The position numbers were made by a program, and so were the translations under genes. From contig JAAXNY010000006.1 of the NCBI GenBank assembly GCA_013420905.1, positions 62,001 to 126,000 of the forward strand: 64,000 nucleotides of DNA, read 5' to 3'. This DNA is from Collybia mongolica. Its lineage: Eukaryota; Basidiomycota; Agaricomycetes; Agaricales; Clitocybaceae. Position 1 is the stretch's first letter; every line of letters starts with the position of its first letter. Shown here piece by piece: positions 1-11,260 of the stretch. The notes beneath the pieces are model-generated. The model was not told the DNA's origin. It ran no database searches and saw nothing but the letters and a program-made list of their open reading frames with translations.

Positions 1-1124
1 CCCAGGAGTCGCGTTTAATGGTGGATGGGGTGTTATACCGAAATTCCAGGCTCCATATTGCCCACCCGAAGATGACATGTCCAGTATACACCTCCCTGTT
101 TCGCGGGAAAACCCTCGAAGGCCATGGACGCCGCACAAGAATACATGCCTTTGCCCAACTTCGATGTAATTTATGTCTCCAAGAAATTGGAGATCGCCGT
201 TTGCCCCACGCTGCGTACTTTCAATTGTTTGGATTAGTGCCCCTGTACGTACGTCCCACAAAAACACATGGTCCCAAGCGGCAGCCCCGAGGGTCGGATA
301 AGCAAATCTGAAGGCACGTGTGGGCTGTGGGGGGCGCAGGAGGCCCCAAGGTCGGAAATGACCACGGGTAGAAGACCCAGAGAAAGAAGCAGCCGAGGCG
401 TCAGAAGCCTGTATCTGGCGTGAACTCGGGAGCGAACCAGGAACTCGTTGTTCAGCTTGTGACGGGTCATAGTCATCTGTGCGTCGCCAAACCTCCTTCC
501 CCCCGTCCGCAAAATCAAATATCACGTATCCTTCACCATATTCGCAATGTGCATGTCTCCGGACCTTTTTGGATGGTAAACCCCATGAAATCTTGGCCGG
601 ATAAATGAAGACAACAGACTTTAGAAAGTGACCATAGGACTTGGTCGGTTTCAGTGTCAGTGACAGTGAGCCCACCCTCACACGACGTCGTCAGGATATA
701 CCCTGCCATTTCATCGACTTTGATGCGATGTACACTAGTCCCCGCAGCATTATAAGGGATTAGTTTCGAAGCAACCTTTCCACTCCAGCTCTGTTCTACG
801 TATCGACGTCTCTGACCTGCCAGGAGTGAATAAGTATCGGTCCAGGTCGTCACAGATGTTGGACTCACACAAAGTTTTCCAACCGTCTACCCCAGCCAGC
901 GAATGTTTTGAATAAAGAACACGAGCCTCTTCGAAAGATGTTATAGATTGAGGTATGAGCTTGTGAAACATGGCGGCTTGGTGGTAGATTGTGCTTTCTT
1001 GGAGCTGGATGAACTTATGCCAGTGTCGGCACACCAAGCGTAAACATTGGACGGAATCAATAGGCAGGTATGCCAAAATAGCAAGCGCGAGTTCCGTGGG
1101 GAGATCGAACATCCTCCTGCGCAC
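1..1124 (-). CDS. F-box protein with WD-like C-terminal region (3' end beyond window edge)
   Basis: The start is the ATG at 1124. Exons are 869-1124, 620-816 and 564 to below 1, giving about 339 residues in the window with the frame still open at base 1. Residues 5-45 form an F-box: FDLPTELALAILAYL followed by RLVCRHWHKF. The rest resembles the beta-propeller-like domain common in basidiomycete F-box proteins, with AHCEYGEGYVIFD, KEVWRR and a C-terminal repeat containing WDHVFLWDVRTG. Intron 1 (817-868) is a standard GTGAGT...CAG intron. Intron 2 (565-619) must use the unusual donor GTCTGT to keep the frame. The expected role is substrate recognition in an SCF (Skp1-cullin-F-box) ubiquitin ligase, with Skp1 bound through the F-box. 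The substrate cannot be inferred. The family assignment is firm and the WD call moderate. Confidence 0.85.
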
Positions 1125-1349
1125 TAGATCTGGGACATGATTTGAATGTTTGTTGCACCAGTTCTTATGTCACCCTACACCACTGACAAATCTTCGGGGA
1201 ACCAGGTAGTGCTATATGTTTCCTTGATGAGGATAAGACCGAATTCGCGCGTTTCGCTTACGATGGCACACCTTATGGAAGAGCTTGCTCGGAGTTTGGG
1301 AGAGAAAGAATAAGTTTGATTCGAGCAAGTTAGGTGAATTACATAATTG

Positions 1350-2001
1350 CTAACAAATAGAATAGTAAACAAGTACAACGTCCACCTTCCTCAGTCGAAC
1401 AACTAGTTCCGCTCGTTTCTTTGCAGTGACAAGATCCTCCGCAAGATATGTCGCATATCGCTCTGCTGCATTGAGGCCTGTGATTCGAAGGCCCGAAAGT
1501 AAATAGCTGAGGTATCCTTGGCGATTTTCTGTACGAAGAGTAGCCAATCTTTATCGAGGGGCGATGGGGGATAGCCGGAAATCCGTTAACCAAGAAACAT
1601 ACATTTTTAAGACACATCAAAGTACGCTCTGAACTTGGCCATGAATCTGAGCTCTACGGGATAATTAAGCAAATCTTAATCGACGCGACGCGGTTTTATT
1701 GTCGTGGATGCAGTACATACTACAGATACTGCTGAGGGTGTCGGGAGCCCGGTAGCGGTGGGAGACGCCCCTTAAGGTTTTGCATTGGACTAACTGAAGA
1801 GAAACAACATTTGGGCAGGCAGATTGCAAGCAGCCTGATCATGGTATTCTTCAACAACAACGTCGTCTCTTCATAGTTAAGGTCATTACCGTGTAATGTA
1901 TAAGGGCCTTGCTCAACTTCAAGGGACATAAGCGTGTCTGTATTCATGAGCTCAAACTTGGCATTGACTAAGGTTTCGATAATACTGCTGTGTGAACACA
2001 A
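1350..2001 (-). pseudogene. Relic of a dynamin-like (Mx-type) GTPase, stalk/GED portion only
   Basis: Two frames on the minus strand keep dynamin-like sequence. Around 1880-1950 lies MSLEVEQGPYTLHGNDL, resembling the stalk segment before the GED. Around 1380-1530 lies AERYATYLAEDL followed by RAELVVRLRKV, resembling the last helix of fungal dynamin-like GEDs. No GTPase G-domain motif (GxxxxGKS, DxPG, TKxD) is visible upstream, and stops and frame changes separate the two pieces. I read this as the decayed 3' end of a dynamin-superfamily gene. The family recognition rests on memory of related proteins, so it is moderate at best. An unannotated gene with unusual introns is possible but less likely. 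Confidence 0.4.
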
Positions 2002-2106
2002 ATTAGAATAGGTGGTAAACCTGTTAGCAGACTAACCCAAGGGTATTCATTTGGCAGCCATAGTCAGAGAATGTTTCATCAGTGCTGTGCTTCAATGCAG
2101 TCACCA

Positions 2107-2649
2107 TTATGTTTTTAACACTTCCTTGTCATTTATTTTACCGGCGCCATCCAACAGGTTTGGGGCTGAAGTATGAGGCGATGATTTACTTCGATGGAGT
2201 GTCCCCCAGGTGGAGCTTTTTCCCGTCACTACGTCGTAGCACACCCCTCTATGGACTATAGCAGAGGCGCCGACTCCTAATAGTGGTCCATCAGGCACGA
2301 TTACAATATATCTCGATGTAAAAGTTGGACAGAGCCCGCGTGAACCCTGTAAAGCAGGTATCAAACGTTTACTGATATCCGACGACCATTTTTGGGGGAG
2401 GCCGATTATATCGAAGACCTGTCATGTTTAACATATATTTCAGGCCGATATAGACTAGAATGATACCTGTAGCAGACTATGGATAGCATCTACGCCCTTC
2501 TCTGTATCTACCAGGCCGAGAACATGCCAATTTAGTAAAGCGTTCCAAATTCCGAACATGTGCAGGGGAAGGGGAGAGTTACCAGGAGCAGTGTTGGAAT
2601 GGAGCACGGATAAGATACGACCAAAAAATGGGTTCTCAGCGCTCAGTAA
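2107..2649 (-). CDS. Unrecognised protein, two exons visible, start not resolved
   Basis: An open frame at 2467-2649 joins in phase to 2107-2418 across a 48-nt intron (2419-2466, GTATCA...GACAG), giving at least 165 codons that end with a stop at 2107. Recognisable stretches are FGIWNALLNWHVLG, VDTEKGVDAIHSLLQ and, after the intron, VFDIIGLPQKWS. A Gly-rich GPLLGVGASAIVHRGV faintly recalls a kinase nucleotide-binding loop, but no other kinase motif follows. The frame is closed upstream at 2650, so the true start is either the internal Met in HMFGIW or lies in an upstream exon I cannot define. The in-phase intron argues for real coding sequence. I assign no function. Confidence 0.4.
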
Positions 2650-2847
2650 TCATGCTGCTTCGAGAACGAAGAGGTTCCTTCAAGAAACATAACGAATTCA
2701 CACCTCCATCTACTGTTCTTTGTATGGAACGCGATTAATTTTTAGGCGAAGGAAGAGTGGCTCGCACCTAATCGTGAGATCATAGATTAATCGCGCTTGA
2801 AACATGTTGCCTTGATATGAGAAAATTGAGTCATTATGTAAGTAGTA

Positions 2848-5800
2848 TCATACACGATGTGTTTGGTTGGCTGGCTCTCCGTGATGCATGAATTCGTAAC
2901 ATGTTTTGCCAGGCTCAACGCCAAGTAATGCTTGTACTTGAGACATATCCATCTCACATAAATTGCGGACGGTGCGTATATTGTTCATGATGTGCTTGAT
3001 ATTTTTGGCTGTGATGCCAGGAAGGCAACGGAGCAATTCTTCCGCTGCAGCGTTTATGCCTGCTCCTGCTTCCGGGTCGTCGTCGGCTCCAATTGATACG
3101 GCCTTTGCGGCGTCGGGTTCGGGGTTGTTCTTTTTCAAATCATTGAATATTTCGGCTGTGGCGTATGGCGATGATGACCAGATTATCCGGACACGAGGAA
3201 AAGACAATGTAAGAAGGACTATTTTGGACTGAAGAGCTGGAAAGTCCTGCTCTGTTCCCGGACCTTGTTTTTTCTTCGTAGGGTACTTGCCCGTAGGTTT
3301 AACGTACGACTTCAGATCCGAAGCAATCTGAACCGCTATTGTAAAAGACTCCCCTGTCGATCAATTCAGAACACTTACCTCGAGAGAAAAGGCCTTATCT
3401 TCCTCAAATTCAATAAGGAGGACAGGAGTTTTGTAATGTACCGACATCAGTTCGCATTGCGTATACCTCAGAAAAAAAAACAGCGTAAATTATCATCGCT
3501 CATAAAGGTATGACAGTCACGTACAGCCGCCCACTATTGAAGCTTGATTTCAAGTCCGGTAAACTCTTGCGCTCAACGCAAATTTCAGGAGTAAGGATAT
3601 AGTCCCCCACCGTGAGGGTAGCAGGTATGACGAGAAGGTTTGATGCATGTAATAACGACGGAAGAGTCGATCTAAATTCTCTCATATCAACAATGACCTG
3701 GAGCAAGCTGAGTGTCACGGGGCCTTCCATGAATATGAGCGCAATACCTGTGAAGGGTCTTTGTTTAATTCTCTCCGACCACCAGCAACCCTAGAACTGA
3801 TCGTCTTAATATAAGCATCGCTATTGCCCACGCCTTCCCGCCTCTCGTCCATGATCGGCAGTAGCATAGACTAACATTTATGAGTATTATTTCGTGTGAT
3901 ATAACTAACAAACTCACCCCACGTTCTTTGATGAGCCGTTCAAAGGATTCTTTCTCCTTTCGTATGCCGGCCAGGTATTTGTGCTCTTCACAGGAATTGC
4001 TATATACCATATGGTAAACCCGTACCGCTAACCCAGGGTTAGAACTTTTGTACACCTGCGAAAGATATTGTGATGCCGTTTTCCCCAAACGCATACTCCT
4101 GGGCGTACCTCGATACGTCGGATGAACTCCATGTTGGGTTCGTACATGACTATAAATTTGGGTTGAATTTCTGCGAGCATCCTATCGTCCGTGTCATCTG
4201 AGTAAGCTCGAACAAGAACAGTCTGTTCTGGAGAGAGTAATCCGTAATGAGTATCAAATTCACTTTCAAGCGCTCCTGAATCAAAATTCAAAATGGTCAT
4301 GTCGTCGGTTAAATCGATCAATTCGGACGAGCCCTGGCCGCCTTGAGACACCAAACTGAAACCGGTGTTAATACTATTGAAACAGCAATAGACATTAGAT
4401 GTTTACTCACAATTGCGCAAAGCTATCTGCTTCATCTTGTATAAGTGCCATAGCGGAATCCGGTGTTTCCGTTTTGACGACAGTCTCATCTCGACCTCCA
4501 GAATTTACAGGTGCACCTCCTCTAACTCGTCTCCGATTTACGGCTCGTTGGGCGCGCTCTTTGTCTTTTCTCTTCAGAGCTTCGCTTATGTTTTCTCCAT
4601 CGCCGTATGTCTTTTCGTATCCAGCTTTAGCTTGTCCCGTCACATTGGGAAGTGCAAAATGCGATTTTCCTTCTTCTTTCCTCTGACTCAACTTGCGTTT
4701 CCACCAGAGGTAGAGCCGTAACTTCTGAAGCATCATTGGTCGCCCTTTCGCCCCATTGGGAGCATCATGATCCATAGATGCGAGGAACTCGCTGAGAACA
4801 CTGCAGGTTCGAGTCGAAGATGCCATAACAAGAACCGTGTTCGTTCCTGAATTTGCTGATGAAAACAATGTCAGAGCGAAAAATAGTACGCATAAGTATG
4901 TGGCGAACCAGCGGTGATAGGTTTCCGCAAGGTTTCCTGCCTGATAATCTCTTCTTCTGCCTCTTGCAATATTTCGGATAATAAGTTCCACTTCGGCAGT
5001 TCTTCCAACACAGCGTCCATTCCTGCTGGAAGCCAAGCTAAATTCTGCCCTTTTTGTTTTCCTTTGTTCAGTCCGCTGTCAGCATAAAGATTTCCCTCCA
5101 TCTCGTCAAGGGCCTGCCAAACGTCGTCATCGTCTACGAGGTCAATGACTGGGGGTAGCAGCTCTTTTGACGCCAACGTGATGGTGTAGCAACGTCGTTT
5201 TGCGACCTGAAATATTACATTGGCAGCGTCTGTGAGTAGCCATGGAGATTGGTGTTGCTTTGGTCCGCCGTGAACGGAAATGGTATTAGACGCAATGAGA
5301 GTTTCAAGGTAAGCATGAAACTGGAGAGGATCATAGGTCAGTAGATAGCTATGATATGTTAGTAAAGGAAAACATTCAGTTGTACGGTAGACGAACTAAA
5401 TTAGTCGGCGCAGTGTTCCAAGATCATTAACAAGCTGCTTTGTCTTCGGTCCAACTTTATGCCAAACTGGATCCAACTGGCGCCGTACAAGGATATCGAA
5501 GGAACGAAAGTAAGCGTTTTCAACGTTGAAATCATCGAGATCGAGCTACGTGCTGTTCAAGACATCTTTGCAGAATTATATTAGGTAATATTACCGTCGT
5601 GTTGGACCGTTTCAGCTCTGATAAAGTGATTGTCATGCATTGGATTATTGCATGGTGAATGTCGCTCATAGCTTCTGTCAGAGGTTGGGAAAGTTCAACG
5701 ACATCTGCTCTCCTCCTCTCAAGTGATTTCTTGATGTCTTCCTGGAATCTTTGTGGGCGGTTGGTGGTCAGATATCGAGTGCTCTGGTCAAGAGTTACCG

Positions 5801-6461
5801 GGGATAGATATGAACTTTGCGAAGTTGTAGCTCTTTCATTATATTTTTGAGTGGTGAAAGCCCACTTGTGATATGTTCTGGTTGGTCGGTGAAGGCCTTC
5901 AAGAAACCTGCTTTATTCTTCTCCCGATAAAGACGAACAATAAAAGCTTCGAGCACCAGCGGCGTAACTCTCATCGAGGAAACGACGATTAGGCTTGCCC
6001 ACGTTGAAATATAAATACTCTCACTTTTCCGCATGTAAGACTATGATTCCCGTTATAAGGTGAGTAGGAATGTCAGACTGTAGCATATCAACAACTAGGA
6101 TTTGAGATGTGACCGATATCAGCCCGCCCTTCTTGTACAATGCTTGCCTATCAATAGGTCATGTTTCTTTCTAGCCTGGCCAACAAATCACCGACCTGTC
6201 TTTACTCCCCGTTTCATATCCAACAACCCGAAGCCCAGGCTTTCGGCATCCCATAATCCCAAGCTCTTCGCCAATCTCAGATTCCTCTTCCTGCGTGGCA
6301 TTGACCAAGAGGACTAAACTTTGAGGTGAGTCGTAGATTTTCATGAGAGTGCAAACGACCCTTCGCAGCCCAAGGCCGCGGGCCAGAACGAGTAGATCAC
6401 TTGTCGCTGGGTCATGTATTCGCTCTAAAATCGCCTTGTGAAATGGTAACAAGGTAGACAT
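2848..6461 (-). CDS. RAD1: XPF/Rad1 structure-specific DNA repair endonuclease catalytic subunit
   Basis: This is the XPF (ERCC4, S. cerevisiae Rad1, S. pombe Rad16) nuclease. With its ERCC1/Rad10 partner it cuts 5' of DNA lesions in nucleotide excision repair, crosslink repair and single-strand annealing, in the nucleus. The N-terminal SF2 helicase-like domain is non-catalytic in this family: [37 protein letters not shown], then AFTDQPEHI. The nuclease motif GDxnERKx3D is complete ([18 protein letters not shown], near 3540-3620) after [10 protein letters not shown]-terminal helix-hairpin-helix follows ([13 protein letters not shown]). I chose Met at 6461 because it begins [11 protein letters not shown] as in orthologues; an upstream in-frame ATG at 6542 would add 27 residues. 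Several short introns interrupt the gene, and all domains are present in order. It is divergent from the CIR_N gene at 6647 across 185 bp. Confidence 0.95.
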
Positions 6462-6646
6462 TTGTGGCTTTCCGGCGAGAGCGCGGCGAGTTGGGTGACG
6501 CGGTATAAAGCACGTGACTATCGCTTGTGGAAGAGACAGCATTTAATTACATAATTTTCCATTGGTCAAACTCAACCTGGTAAACTCCCCTGACTTACCC
6601 TTCATTATAATCTCCGAATACTCGTCTCAACCAGTACAACTTCGCT
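6462..6646. promoter_or_regulatory. Shared divergent promoter region of the XPF and CIR_N/LENG1-like genes
   Basis: Only 185 bp separate the two start codons, so the promoters must lie back to back or overlap. No clear TATA box is visible. This is inferred from gene arrangement, not from a recognised element. Confidence 0.4.
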
Positions 6647-7636
6647 ATGGGGAAACTAAATATCGCCCATCATAAATCCTACCACCCCTACCGACGCGAC
6701 AACATTGAGAAAGTCCGGAGGGATGAGGAGGAAGCTAAATTGAAAGAAGCTCGAGAAGAGGGGAGGATGATGCTAGCTGTATGTCCTTTTTGCCTCCTCG
6801 GCTCAATATTCTGATAATGATAACAGGACTCCGAAGCCCGAATAGAAATGCTACGAGAGCGAGCGCGTGTTTCGGACAAACCGTCGAAGAAGCGACGGAA
6901 AGACGAAGATATTGATGCACGGATAGCTGCTGGATCGATCAATGAAGCGGTTCTACCAACAACGGGTGGTCACATTAACTTCTTTGAAGACCTTGAGCAT
7001 GTGAGTTTTTGAAGGCTCTGTGTCGTAAACTTAACCAACAACGTCAGAACGCCATATCTGCAGCAATAAAAGCTACGAAGAAGGTAGACCCAGCCGAAAC
7101 GGATAAAGGTGTACCGTTAGCACCATCAGCTAAAGATCTCAAACCATGGTATTCTGAACGGAGTACAGAAAGATCAGAGGAAACTCCCGACGAGCGACGG
7201 TGAGCACATTGCCACCCTTAATGCACATCATGCCTACTGCCCTCGTAGGAATCGAGACACCGCCCGCAAAGCTATGCATGATCCTGTGGCATCTATTACT
7301 CGCCAGCTTGCTTCTCATTCATCGACCCCCACATCATCCCCTACAAATTACCGTCCGCGCATGCTTCCACCAGCTTCATCCAAGCCCCCTGAAGTACATG
7401 CCCGGCTCGTGCGCGAGTCATCTGAGCGGGAGCGCGCACTAGCACTAATACGACGGAAGAAGCGCGAGATGGCAGGGAGTGAGACCCCCAGTACTGTACA
7501 CGGTGATAGTGGGTACGGTGACGTATTCAATCGCAAGGAAGTCGAAGAGGCTCATCGTGGAAGGGAGAGACGGTGGGATAACCGAGATCGGGGATGGGAG
7601 AACGATAGAAAGCGAGGTAATAGGAGGCAATGGTAA
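6647..7636 (+). CDS. CIR N-terminal domain protein, LENG1-like (probable splicing-associated factor)
   Basis: Exons 6647-6778, 6827-7000, 7048-7199 and 7249-7636 give 281 residues. The N-terminus MGKLNIAHHKSYHPYRRDN followed by a basic helix (VRRDEEEAKLKE) is the CIR_N domain found in LENG1, CWC25 and CIR. HINFFEDLEH and LAPSAKDLKPWYSE match the LENG1 branch better than CWC25. The C-terminal part is Arg/Glu-rich and probably disordered, ending in a run of ERRWDNRDRG-type sequence. Related proteins are nuclear and copurify with spliceosomes, so a role in pre-mRNA splicing is a family-based guess. All three introns are short GT-AG introns. Confidence 0.85.
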
Positions 7637-7754
7637 GGTGCAAGGTGTATTACGATTGTATTTGTAGGCTTTGTATTTTACACGTTCGTCCAATGAGCTG
7701 TCTTAACAAAAATTGATATTTCCATTTTTATCCGCAAGGCCGAGACGCCGTATC

Positions 7755-8315
7755 ATGCGACGACTGCCATCTTCCTCTCCCATGAAGCCAAACATGCTCA
7801 ATGAGTATCAGTTATCAAACGAAAGCGTTCAGCGGTATGTCAGTGGAATCATCGGAGCGCAGGAAGCGATCCCATATGGAAAGGCAAGTCCCCTTGACTT
7901 TCAGAACATAGTATAATGTAACTCAAATAAATCCTAGGTCTTTTTAGCCAAAGTGGTCGCACAATTTAAACCACTCTGCGCGCCATTCGTTTATGAGCGT
8001 TTGTCGTATCCGCAAAGGTACTCAGGTCTTTATCTTAGCTGGCGGAAAGGTGTTTAATTAGTAAGGTGCCAGGAGGCATACTTGTTCTTTATGGAATGCA
8101 AGAATAAGAAAGACATCTATTGGGTCGAACACCACGAACGGACTAGGAAACGTTTGATATCGTTTCTGTCTTCAAACCGACCTTACCTTATGGGGGAAGC
8201 AGAGTACGAACTCTAAACCTTGATTTATCATACCTTAAAATTGCTGGCGTTTAGGATTGCGACGTGGTGTGATGAGGTTCTGATCCTTATTAAGGAGGTT
8301 TCTCGTCGATTGTAA
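7755..8315 (+). CDS. Unrecognised 135-residue protein
   Basis: Exons 7755-7883, 7938-8017, 8066-8203 and 8255-8315 join in frame to 135 residues. The protein contains ESVQRYVSGIIGAQEAIPYG, FVYERLSYPQR, YLFFMECKNKKDIYWVEHHE and a C-terminal ATWCDEVLILIKEV helix. The first intron (7884-7937) has a GCAAGT donor, a typical GC-AG intron. I see no signal peptide, membrane segment or known domain. Four exons that keep a common frame, and an amphipathic, well-mixed composition, argue for a real gene. I chose the ATG at 7755; downstream in-frame Met codons (SPMKPNML) are possible starts. Confidence 0.55.
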
Positions 8316-8635
8316 TATAATCAAGGCAAATCTGAAGAACATACGTCAAATTTGGGGCGGCAACTATGTGTTGACGCATTATATGAATTGATTCAGGTAC
8401 GGTTTTATGCTGCTATTCAGAGAGGCGTCTAGATCTGATTTTTGATAGATCATACGAGACTCTGACGACAGAACCAAGTTTCTCAAGTATGACCGTTTAG
8501 CTTGTATTCCATGATACTCAGTGGTTAGACAGCTTAAAAACATAGTATTCATATTTCTATGAGACACAGGTCATAAGCCAAGCATAGGTAATGTGTCGAA
8601 GATGTAGAGGTGAGTGTGGGTTATTGTATCTACTT
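8316..8635. other. Intergenic, nothing recognised
   Basis: A 320-bp AT-rich spacer between two convergent genes. It holds no open frame or element that I can support. Confidence 0.6.
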
Positions 8636-10330
8636 CTAGGGTTGAACGAGTTGAGTGAGGGCAGCCTGAACGTCAGGATCCATGATGGTACCATAGAGTT
8701 CGACATTGTCTGCCAAGGGCGTGAGAAAGGGGCCGAACTGATAGGCCCAAACTGCAGGCATGCTAAGCAGAAGATCCTTCAAGTGGCGGATGGAAGCACG
8801 GTACGTAAAGCGGTACAAGACAAAGTGTTGGACAGCTGAGAGATGAAATTCCGACAGGTGCAGGCGGTCGAGGAGAGGCAGAGGTCCAACATATGGGCCC
8901 TCGTCTGGTACTCCGCCTTCCAGAACCGGAGACTTAGCAAAATTGAGGCAGCGGAGAGTGCATGGATCGGGGTCCACGACTGAAAGGAGCTGGAGCGCGG
9001 TCATTTTGCGGAAGACGCGCAGTAGGGTCTTTGGAACTGGGAAGTCAGTGAAACCAGGGTTTGAGGCGAGTTCAATGTTTGGGTACATTTGAAGGCTGAA
9101 GACGGATGGGAGGAAACGTATGTGGGAGAGCGAGCACTGTGATATATTGTGCAACGGCATATGTTTCGCGACCTCCTCGAAGAGCATCAGCGTCGTCGAG
9201 TCGTATTCAACAGAGGCTCTTTGGCCAGCGTCGACAAATTTTCGGCGGAGATCAGTGAAGGAAAGTGAGACCAAGTTTGGTGTTTGCATTGATTGAATGA
9301 GGGGTATAACCTCTTCTGGGTATGCGAAGGCGAGTTCGAGGGTTTTTAGATTAGGTAGGACGTAGGGCTCGATGGAGTGATTGACCGGGCAGGCTCCCTG
9401 GACCTTTAGCGTCTCGAGCGAATGTTCATTGGCAAGGAGGATATGCCGGAAGTCCTCTCCATTAGGGCGTGCTCCAATAGGCAAGAAGCCGATGTGGAGG
9501 TACTGCAAGTTTCTGGGGGCGAAGTGGGACCACTCCATCGGGATTCCCTTCAAAGTCACATCCACCAGCTTTGGGTACATGAAACCGGACTCTTCTACCG
9601 TCACGGTGAGTGGCCGCAGAGGAATGGAAAGTGCCTTCATATGGCTGGGGTCGCGGAGGTCGCCCTCCAAGCATAGGTAATCATCACGTTGCCAAACGCG
9701 ATAAGACTCCAATAGCGGCATGGGTACATGAGGAAACGAGATCTGAATATCCTGTACTGATTCGAACTCGTCTCCGATGAGGATGAAACTCTTGAAGCGC
9801 GCAACATGGCGGCCAAGAAAGACAGACAGGCGACGAGTGTAGTGGCGGAAGGTCCTGACATTGTAGGTGAAAGGGTAATCGGGGTGATTCATTGCGGACT
9901 CTTCGTGGTACGAATGAAGGGTGATGTGGAGTGATAGTGGAAGATTATTTGAGCGCTCCAGGAAATGAGGAACACGGTAAAGGGTTCTTTCGAAGTTCAG
10001 CATTGTTGCACAGAGGTTTTCGGCAACGGTTATAGATGTCCACAGCATCGGCGCGCCCAAGGCCAGTTCTCGCCATCGTGACGAGACATGCGAAAGAAAT
10101 ACGGGAATAAGGGGGTCTGCGTCGAGAGCGTGAGTTGACATATAAAACAAGTAGAGCAGGACGTCGTCGGGAAGGGTGGAAATATCGAATAGCCGTGCCT
10201 GCACAGCGGGAGAGTTTATTGTAGAGATTGAAGGTCCGTCAAGGTCCATTAAGTTCTAATATTGGTTTTTCTCAGTAAGTAGTCTTCATAACAAGCAATG
10301 TCCACGTACGTTGATTTCTTGATGGGCCAT
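8636..10330 (-). CDS. F-box protein with LRR-like C-terminal region
   Basis: A 7-residue first exon (10310-10330, MAHQEIN) joins across a 54-nt GTACGT...TAG intron to one long exon (8636-10255), giving 546 residues. Starting inside the large exon at 10249 would also be possible. The F-box is at about residues 28-70 (ISTLPDDVLLYLFYM ... FLSHVSSRWRELALGAPMLW), the usual basidiomycete form. The rest is Leu-rich, with spaced segments such as LQYLHIGFLP, LETLKVQG and LKTLELAFAY that suggest a degenerate leucine-rich-repeat solenoid. The expected role is an SCF ubiquitin ligase adaptor of unknown substrate. Genes of this type are numerous and fast evolving in Agaricomycetes. Confidence 0.87.
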
Positions 10331-11260
10331 AATAGAAATTTTGAATTGAAAAACAAGTAGAGGATGAGGAACAAGTAAAGGATGAGAGATTTATGGGCGG
10401 AGGGCGCTAGTGTAGAGTCCATATCGTCGCGAGAGCTAATTTATAAATGTCAGGTCGATGGCCATTACAGCGTCCCGAAATTGGCATCTTGATTGAGGCG
10501 TCATTGTGCTTTGCTGATAGAGCACAAGCGCCCATGGCCAAAATTCCGAACAGTGACCACATATCGTCATGACCGACTTGAACAATGTCGTGCCACCACA
10601 TGCTTCGGGGACGCCCGTCACGGACATAAGCTTGGGCCACAGAAATTAGGTGAAGAAGACGTTGGCCATTCTCACTGTACCGATTTAGGAATTCGGGCAA
10701 TTGTGTACACTCGTTTGATGGGTGGTTCTTTCTGACAATTTCTAAAGATCCAATCTTGTAGTTCGATCTTCATGTAGATGGGCAAACAAGGCATTGTGCG
10801 TCGGACACCCTCAGCCAAGCAACAACCAAGTTGGCCACGCGGCAGAAGATCTCGCTGCAGCTGATGGCCAACAAAGATATCGGCCCAAACGACCCAGAAC
10901 TGGGGAACTGTCATACGAGATTCGCCTGCTTCGAAGTTGGGTCAGGCTCACAGCCCAAGCACTGGATGCGGCGACGTACCGTGTAATCTTGGTCAACTTC
11001 ATGGTTTCTATATTGGCAATTGACGATCACTTCAAATACTGAAAAGTCTCAGGTACTCTCACATCGCAAAGGTGGTTACAAGACATCCCGACCGATTGCA
11101 TTTGACAGCCTCTAGGCACACTGCATAAAGAAGGCTCGAAGCCAAAGCGCATGGTGAATAGCATGGCAACATATAACATGACTATAACGACGACAGACTA
11201 CGTCCGCCCATCTTTTGACCCATAGACCCATAACGATGATCTCCCATTGATCAAAAGTGC
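10331..11260. other. Spacer with unassigned minus-strand open frames
   Basis: Minus-strand frames at 10407-10700 (contains SMWWHDIVQVGHDDMWSLFG) and 10672-10914 (contains LPIYMKIELQDWIFRNCQK) look weakly protein-like. I tried to join them, and the short frame at 10811-11002, with GT-AG introns and found no consistent phase. They may be a decayed gene or chance frames. No family was recognised. Confidence 0.3.

Noticed and set aside
2281..2330. GVGASAIVHRG as evidence of a protein kinase
   Set aside because: No Lys, catalytic loop or DFG motif follows; the Gly-rich stretch alone is not diagnostic.
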